A program made the position numbers and the translations under genes. This document shows, in pieces, positions 1-8,100 of a stretch of DNA of 64,000 bases (positions are counted from its first letter, which is position 1; each line of letters opens with the position of its first letter). The stretch comes from Globodera rostochiensis (lineage: Eukaryota > Nematoda > Chromadorea > Rhabditida > Heteroderidae), in contig JAEVLN010000006.1 of the NCBI GenBank assembly GCA_018350325.1, positions 4,500,545-4,564,544 of the forward strand, given 5' to 3'. The notes under the pieces are model-generated. The model made no database searches, was not told where the DNA came from, and worked only from the letters and a program-made list of their open reading frames with translations.

Positions 1-45
1 TTCTATATTTGTTATTCGGTATTTTTTAATTTAAGAGATTGCGCG

Positions 46-1025
46 ATGGTCGCAAAAATTTGGAAATTCTTTTCTGAAGTTAAAGCGGGAGCCGAAACAA
101 AGAGAAAATGCCTAAAATGTGGTGAGTTATTGATGACACCCAAAGACCGATCTACATCAAATATGATTAATCATCTGAAGACCAAAAATCATGAGGATGC
201 GCTCAAATTGTTTGAGTCGGAAAATGCAGAAATGGTTAAGCCTAATTTCTTAACCAAAACGAATCAATTTCAGACTCCTAAGCTAACATCAGTCTGGGCT
301 CAGAAAAACGCCGAAGCGGATTTACAAAATAAATTGGATGAACAGCTGGTCAGAATCATGGTGCGACAGAATGTTTCGACCTGTTTTTTCGACGACCAAG
401 ACTTACAGGAACTTGTCAAGCTTGCCTATCCGGGCCAACAAGTAATTGTTCCATAAAAATTTCACGAGTTTTTTTCGTCTTTTAGATTTTTTCGCGTATG
501 CATTTCACACGGAGTGTGATACCATGCATGGCCGGCAAAATACGAACCAGCATTGTAAAACAAATTGGTTCGAACAAGTTTGCGATCACTAGTGATGGAT
601 GGATGAAGCCAAGCAAGTTTCCGGCGTTGTTGAGGTAGATAAATGAATTAAAAATTAGGGGTGTTTTAGTGTCACTACCCACACAATCTCTGATGATTTC
701 TAAAGAATCGATAATGTTATCGCGACAATTGAAATGTTGTCGGACCACACTGGCGAGGAAATTGCTAAATCGATTGAAAACTTTCTCATCCAAAATGGAC
801 TAAACATTGATTCAATTGTGGCTTGCGTACGGGACGACGCGAGAAATATGCAAAAATCTTGTCGCTTATTGGGCATTGATAGGTATTTATAATTATTTAT
901 ATTTGTTTATTAAAAATTAGTTTTCAATGTTCGGCGCATATGTACCATCTCTCAGTTCGGGATGCTTTGCGATGCAATAGTCGCATCACCACCTTGATAG
1001 CAAAAGTGAGAAAATGGGTGGGCGG
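46..1025 (+). pseudogene. hAT transposase, N-terminal half (BED finger), split by BEL insertion
   Basis: A transposase cuts and pastes its own element. Reading starts at ATG 46. A BED-type zinc finger follows, with CLKC and then NHLKTKNH about 25 residues later. Frame is kept through three short introns that I infer from GT..AG and phase: 442-485 (44 bp), 635-669 (35 bp) and 883-920 (38 bp). After the first intron comes the hAT motif FAITSDGW; after the third comes CSAHMYHLSVRDAL. An in-frame TAA at 701-703 appears to break the gene between the second and third introns. The last codons before the BEL insertion read KVRKWVGG, and the same frame resumes after the insertion at 14086. The transposase was therefore interrupted inside coding sequence. 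The hAT family assignment is firm; the intron calls are inference. Confidence 0.75.
1021..1025. repeat. Target site duplication, BEL element (left copy)
   Basis: GGCGG lies immediately outside the LTR that starts at 1026 and is identical to 14086-14090. Five base pairs is the usual BEL/Pao target duplication. The transposase frame reads cleanly across one copy. Confidence 0.93.
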
Positions 1026-2118
1026 TGTCGCCTTCGGACAAATTTAGCTCTTTTGGGTGGAGGGAAGCTGAGGAAGACTGCTAATTTAACAGCGGATGAG
1101 TCGAGAGGACGAAAGGGGATTGGGGTGGTTTGGAGGGCCCTCTGTTTCACGGGGGAAGCCAGTGGCAGTTGTCAGAGGGGATGTGTCGCGTTTAATTTTT
1201 GATGACCCGAAGAGGCGATAATTTGAGACAATTTATTCTTTTTGGGGGTACCTCAAACTTGGGTAATTAAACCGCTCGGACGATGGGGATGAAATGGGAC
1301 ATGCGCGAAAAGGAGGACGGCACAAAATGGGGGGGGGGGGAGGGGAGTTGAACAATGGGGTAAATGAGTGAAAATGTGGGGGGTAAATGGGGGGGGGGGA
1401 GGGGAATTTAGGGAAAATGTGATGGGGACAAATGGGGTGGGGAAGGAGGAGGTAACAACGGCACTTGGACGAGGGCGGATGAGCGGGCACGTCCGAGGGG
1501 CACGTCCGAGAATGGGGCCGGCGGACGGTGTACACGAGCGGGGCCAATGGCGGGTAGGGCACGAGCGGGGCCAATGGCGGGCAGGGCACATGAGCGGGGC
1601 CAATGGCGGGTGGCGAACAAATGTGTTCCAGTTGAAATGTGGTGTGAAGGTGATTTGGCTGGGCTTTTATAGCCTCTTTTCTACGGTGCCAACGTTTTTG
1701 TTTACTATTAAAATTGGTTTGTCCTAATTTTGATTCACACTTTTTGCCCATTTTGCCCGTTTTATTTCTATAACATTTCATTTCTTTCCGTAACCTTTCT
1801 CAAATTTTGTTTTGTTCCTTCCTTTTTGCCACTTTAGATTATTCATTTCAATAAATTTTAATATCATTTTTTTGTCCGACATTTGTCGGCCCACTTTTTG
1901 TTATTTTCCTATTGTTGTTTTGCACTTTTTGTGCACAATTTATTTTACATGAATGCTTATTCATTTTTTCTCGCCCTTTCCATTCATTCATTTATTTCTT
2001 TCATTCATTTATCTTATTTATTTCATTTCAATTTTTATTAATTTATAATTTTTTATTATTTTTATTTTTATTCTTTAAATTTTTAACTAATTTAGTCAAA
2101 TTTCGCGTGCTCGCGACA
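1026..2118 (-). repeat. 3' LTR of the BEL element
   Basis: This 1,093-bp LTR is nearly identical to 12997-14085. It contains a TATA box (1665-1671 on the - strand), two G-run tracts (about 1331-1405), a triple repeat of a 27-bp unit holding GGCCAATGGCGGG (about 1534-1614), and an AATAAA signal on the - strand at 1232-1237. The last roughly 24 codons and the stop of the polyprotein (2043-2118) lie inside this LTR. ORFs seen in this LTR on either strand are products of its C/G-rich repeats. Confidence 0.96.
1232..1237 (-). promoter_or_regulatory. Poly(A) signal in the BEL 3' LTR
   Basis: AATAAA on the - strand, downstream of the TATA box in transcript order. It would set the R/U5 border a short way below 1232. 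With a start near the TATA box, R would be unusually long (about 400 nt), which is inferred rather than shown. Confidence 0.5.
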
Positions 2119-5100
2119 CTCCCGAAACGGGGAGCTTTTGGTCGTATTTGACGCTTTTTACGAGAGCAACATATGGAGTAAATAAATGGGAGTATGAAAG
2201 GGATGAAGAAGATTAGAAAAATTAGAAACATTATTGCTATAAGAATTTGAAGCCAATTAAACTGTAAAAATGAACTTATGAATTTTAGTATTTCGCTGAC
2301 TTGGTCAAAGGTTGTACCGGTTATCGGTTCTTCAACACTATTGTTAGTTACTACCGATTTTTTGTCTTGTTGAACAATATAGATTAACTTGGCTTCCAAT
2401 GTTATCGTTGTAGTGCCGTCGGGGCACGTAACCGAACAACTTTCTTTTATTGTTTCATTGTGGTAATTAAGTTGGATCTGTTGGGGGTTTCCTTTTGTGT
2501 CACAATGTATTTGGATTTTTTGAGATGGGCACTGGACATTGGCTAATGCCGTTCCGAAGTCAGTTTTGCATGATAGTGTCCAATTCGCACCATTCGAGCA
2601 AGAGTAACAGCCTTCTAATGATTTGGTTGTGATAGTACAAGTATTCTTGTCGTAGATAGCTTTAACTTTGTGGCCTTTGAGCGTGATTTGCATTTGAAGA
2701 GCGCTGGTTTGTCGTATTTTAGCCTTTAATTGGGATTCAAAATAAACACGAGCGCCTTGGGTATCAAGAGGCAGGAGGTTTTCCGACTTTTGAAACATTT
2801 TCGGTAATGGATTTTCTTCACATTCACAGTGCACGATGGAATCTCCTCCATGGCATTGACAAGCTTCGGGTGGGAAGGTACATTGAAAATTGGTGGCCTT
2901 TGCCTTGTTTTCACATCGTAAACTGTTAGTTAACAAGTGATCATTGTCCACAATGATTATTTTGTCGTTGGTTCGGTCAATTATGAATTTCGACCCAAAG
3001 AGTGGAGTGGGGGGAATAGAAGTAGAAGTTAAGGTGACTGATATTGATTTGTCATTTGAATTTCCATGATGGGTAAGAATACCAGGTTTTAATTCCATCA
3101 GGAATGCCTGTTTGTTGTCAAAGGACAGCTTAGTTGATGCAAGTATTGTCCAACTGGGGCATTTTATAACTTCATAGAGGTTATTATCTTTTGGTTCAGC
3201 GTAAGTTCGATAAAATAGACATCCGTCAACAGCAAGAAAGCATTCACAGTGCCATCCTCCGCAAGATGGAACACAGTATGAATAACCGGGTTGATCATTG
3301 GCATACTTACTGACGCCTGGATTTCTCTGGCTCATTGTCAGTTTTTGGCAAAATTGTCCAGTACAGTCGCCCGAACCTGAGCATCTTTTTTGGGATGATG
3401 ATGAAAGTTGATAGTTTCTCATGAAGTATTCTGACTTTTCGTCACAGACGATCGCGAGACTGTCAATCACAATTTGAAGGGTTTCCATTGTTTTATTTGT
3501 TTTCGTATTTTGGAGTTTTAAACAAGTCATGTGCTCGGGTGTGACTGAAATTTGGGTTGTTTGGTCATAGGTACACTCGATGTGACCGTCTTGGCTAACA
3601 GCACAATCATTGGTTCCGGCGACGAGATTTGTTGTTTCGTCACAAGCAGTTATTTCTGGAATATTAAGAAGAGGAATAAAGGCAGAAATAAATAATGTCA
3701 AAAGAATGAGTGGTTTTCTTTTTGATTTAATAATTTTCATTTTCTTTTGTTTTCCTCTACAACAGTTATGAAGACATTGAAATATCCGGTGTATAATCGA
3801 AAAAATTAGTTTGATAATTTTTAAACTTAAGGTGATGATATAGAGTGTAAGTAGGAGGGTAGCCAGAATTAAGGCCCAATGAACTTGGCCTATACATTGT
3901 GGGTTTCGGATATATTCCATACAGAGTTGGCACGTTATTAATTCACAGACTGGTGAGGCTTGACAAGAAATATATTTGTTCTCAGATGGACCTTTGGTTT
4001 TGACGAATTGGAGGGTTATATTATAGACTTTTGCTATGATTGAGACAGGAAAAGAAACAATTTCTTTTTCCTGAAGCAAATTTTTAATAACAACGCTGTA
4101 GTCTCCGGTAAAAAGTCGCAGTTCTTTGACGTCAGTGATAGAATAAATCATAACTCCGCCAGTAACGCATTTAATTAAATTTTCAAATTTTGAGTCGTTC
4201 GCCGCTCTTTTGTTTCTTGATTGTGGGTGTTCAGAGTGTGCAAATGTATAATATTTAAGTTTAACGTTTCCCCATGCTTTGATTAATATTTTTTCATTCT
4301 CAGATTTTATATAATAAGTTTTTTCGTATGGCTCGTAATAGCAAAATTTTGTTCCATAGGTTTGTTTGATGCAGGGGTATTTCTGGCAGTATATGGGAGT
4401 ACCAATCGTAAGATTGCCCTCCCCCAGACAGCGGAAGTCGTCTTTGGAGTTTGTTTGCGAATGAATTAGATTTAGGTTGTGTACAAAAAAAATAGAATGG
4501 TTAATAAGCATTATTGTATTAAAAAATTTTCTGTAGGCTTTCGAACAAGAATTTGTACGTATAAAAGAACAAACAGTTGAAAAAAGAGGGGGAAGAAATG
4601 AATGGGGTGGAATAGAGTGTTCGAATTTAATGGGTATTGTATTTGAAGAAGCAAAACTGCAATCATGTGACCACGAGGGGCAAGCACAACGCGGACCACA
4701 ATAAGGGGGATAATTGAAACGAATATGGCCAGAGACACAGGATAAGTGTCGAAAGCAAAATTCGCTAGTTCTTTTATTTTGTTTTATAATGAAACCGGTA
4801 TTTGAACAATAAGTAGTGAATTTTGTTTCCCATAACTTCGAAGTTTCATTATCAGGGCATTTATATGGGTGGCTAAGGCAAGCGGTGATAAGGCTAAGAA
4901 GAGTTATGATTGTTAGAGAAGTTGAAGGAATGTCGAATAAAATTGATGGTTTAGTAGGATTATTTACAACAAACTGGCTTGGAGCAGATTTGTCGGGAGA
5001 GCATTCTGCAATTTCTGGTTTCCGTTTTCTAAGGTTGGGAGGGTTTTTGATAGATTTTGGTGTTGACAAACGGGTAAGTGCCACCAAAGTTTCTTCGAAA

Positions 5101-8100
5101 TCAGAATCATTGGGAGTTATTTCTAAGGGATAAATTAATTTTAGAGGACGATTGATTGTATGTTTATTTGCCAGTTCAATAGACGCGCCGCGAGTAAGAC
5201 CGTCCGAACCATTAAATAGAGATTTGATTATGCCTGTTTTCCAAAGTGCTCGGGGGGTGTCTTCATGGATTAAAACAACATCATTAATTGCGGGAAGGGA
5301 TTTATTGCATAATTTTGGATTTTTATTTTCAGTTTTATAGCGTTCTCTTAAGCTCGGAATATATTCTTCAGTCCAGATTTTCCAATAACCGTCTAAGAGG
5401 GTTGTTGATTTCTTCCATAATTCGAGTTTTTGATCATAAGAGGTTGGTTGGAAAACGAAATTGGGATCTTTGGCTTCATTCTCTTCTAAGATTGGAGGAA
5501 TGCAGATGTTTTTATGGGGGAGAATGAAATCGATTGGTCGCAGAATTTTGTAAGAGTCAATATCGTCGTAAATAAAAGTGAGAGGACGTGAATTTACTAA
5601 AGCTTCAATTTCGCATAGAAGTGTATGAAAAGAATCAAAATTAATGAGTTTCCTTCCGATCAGTTTTTTCATCGCACTTTTTACATTAAGATTCAATCTT
5701 TCAATAGCGCCGTTTTGCCATGGGGCCAATTCGATTGAAAAATGCCAATTAATTTTTTCCGATAAAAAATAATGTTTGATTGTCGGATCGTTTAGGACTT
5801 CTTTTAATTTCAAGGTTTCTGGTAAAATTTTAGACGCGAGTTTTAATTGAGCTGCGTTATCACTCCAAACATTCTTTGGGGTACCTTTTCGAGAAATGAA
5901 GCGCCGAAAGGCATTAAGAAATTGGTCGACAGATAGGGAGGTTACTAATTCCAAATGTATCGCTCTTGTCGTAAAACAGGTGAGAAGAAGAATCCAACAT
6001 TTGTCAGTGAAAGCTTTTAGTTGTATTGGACCCATATAGTCGAGACCGACGTTTTGAAAAGGTCCACTCATTTGAACGCGTGATTTTGGTAAAGGAGGCA
6101 TTTCTGGTTGCTTGAAAGGTTGTGCATTATAACATCTGCAGTATACGCAGGTCTTTCTAATTTGGTCAATAATACGGCGAGCCTTTGGAATCCAAAAGAT
6201 TTTACGTAATTCAGCTAGGATTGTCATTGTGCCAGAGTGCAAATTGTGCTCATGATAGTCCATAATCAACAAGTGGGTTCCTTTGTGTTTCCGTGGCAAG
6301 AAAATTGGGTGAATCCCTTGTATTTGTGCATTTTTTAGTCTTCCTCCGCATTTATAAATATCGTCTGAGCTTTGGTAAATACCAAGTTGTCTCTGTTCCT
6401 CAGGAGTAGGCTTCATCTCCTTTTGGATAAATCGAATGAGTAATTTTTCAGCCATTAGTTTTACAATTAATTGATTTTTGAAGGTATTTTGATCAAACTT
6501 TTCATTAAATTTATTAGAGTTTTTAAATTTGAAGTGAACGAATTGGAGAAAAACTTTAGCATACTGTATTAATTTTTGCCACGAATTGAATTTACTCCAT
6601 TCTATGAAAAGAACGGGGGTTGAATTGAGCGTCAAATTTATTTGGGTAGTTTCAATTTCATCATCGAAACTGAAGAAGGATGAATTTTCTTGTTCTGGGT
6701 TAAAATTTTCAAAACTGTGGGGAGGCCAATTTTCTTTATCCATTTTTAACCATTTCGGACCATGCCACCATAACGCGGAATTTTTTAATTCAGTAATAGT
6801 CATGCCTCTCGAGGCTAAGTCAGCCGGATTGTCCGAGGATTTTACATAATAAAAATTCAAATTAATTTCAGTCATGATTTGTCGGATTTCAGATACACGG
6901 TTTTTGATGAAAGTAGGCAATTCCTTTTTACTTTTTACCCAACTCAAAACACATTTAGAGTCAGACCAGACAAGAATGTTGTCGATAGTCAATTTTGATT
7001 CTTTCACGAGGAATTTTGCGGCACGAGCTGCGATTAGAAGGCCCAATAATTCGAGTTTAGGAATTGTTAATCCCTTTAAAGGGGTGAGTCTCGTTTTAGA
7101 AAAGACAAGATTTACTTTATCATAAGTTTGTAGGTAGACTGCTGTTGCAAAAGCTAATTCAGAAGCATCTGAGAAAACGTGTAATTGAGTGAAATTTTGA
7201 TGTGGTTTGATGAAAGGGGAGCGAATGATTAGGATTTCGTCGGATTTAGCAATTGAATTCCATTCTGATATTTCTTCTTCATTGAGTTTGTCATCCCATG
7301 TTTTATTAGCTTTCCAAAGTCTTTGAAAGAAAAGTTTAAATTGTAGTACAGCAGGGGAAATCCAGCCCATGGGGTCGAAATTTCTGGCGATTAAAGTTAA
7401 TATTTGTCTTTTCGTTGTGTCTGTATTAATTGGTGGAATATTTAAAGTCATTTTTAGCTCGTCTGTGTTCACGTCCCATTTTATTCCAAGCATCTTTGTT
7501 ACTTTGGGGATTTCTGCTCCTTCTAATCTTTGAATTTCTTTGTTGCTTTGATCATGGTTTGACACAAATTCTCGGAGGTTCATTGAGGCTAATTTAAATA
7601 TTTCTTTACTCCAATAATGTTTAAATTTAATTTCTTTTTCATCATCACACATCATCATAAAGTTATCGACATAGGCATTTTCTTTTAACTCTTCACACAA
7701 TTGTTCGAATTCTTTCCTTTTGGAGGATATGTTGAGTTCTGTACTTAATTGACGGTTTTTAAAGGAGTCAAAGTGTTCATTGATTTTTGATAAATGCAAG
7801 TTTACGACTGAGGTGAGTAGAAAGGGTGAAGCATTGACGCCGAAAGGAATCCGTTTAAAGCGTCTGATTTCTAAGTCTCTAATTTCGAGTTCACGGGGTC
7901 TTCGTTGAATTTCTTTGAATGAATTTTCTTTTAACCATAGGAAACGAGTAGTGTCTCGATCTGACTCATTTAAGCCGACTCTTAAGAAGGCCTTCTCCAG
8001 ATCTCCGAGGAGAACAAAGTTTTTTAGGCGAAAACGAAGAATCATCCCGCATAAGTCAGGTAAAAGTTTTGGACCTTGGAAAATTTGATCATTGAGTGAA

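Noticed and set aside
482..793. - strand ORF of 103 codons
   Set aside because: Antisense to the hAT transposase exons; the + strand carries recognisable motifs and introns.
1233..1781. Proline-rich ORF on the - strand (and overlapping frames, repeated at 13224-13748)
   Set aside because: It is the translation of the C/G-rich LTR repeats, present in both LTRs and crossing the promoter region; other frames are equally open.
4816..5133. + strand ORF of 105 codons, and similar + strand ORFs at 6586, 6874, 9703 and 10129
   Set aside because: All are shadows of the long - strand gag-pol-env frame.
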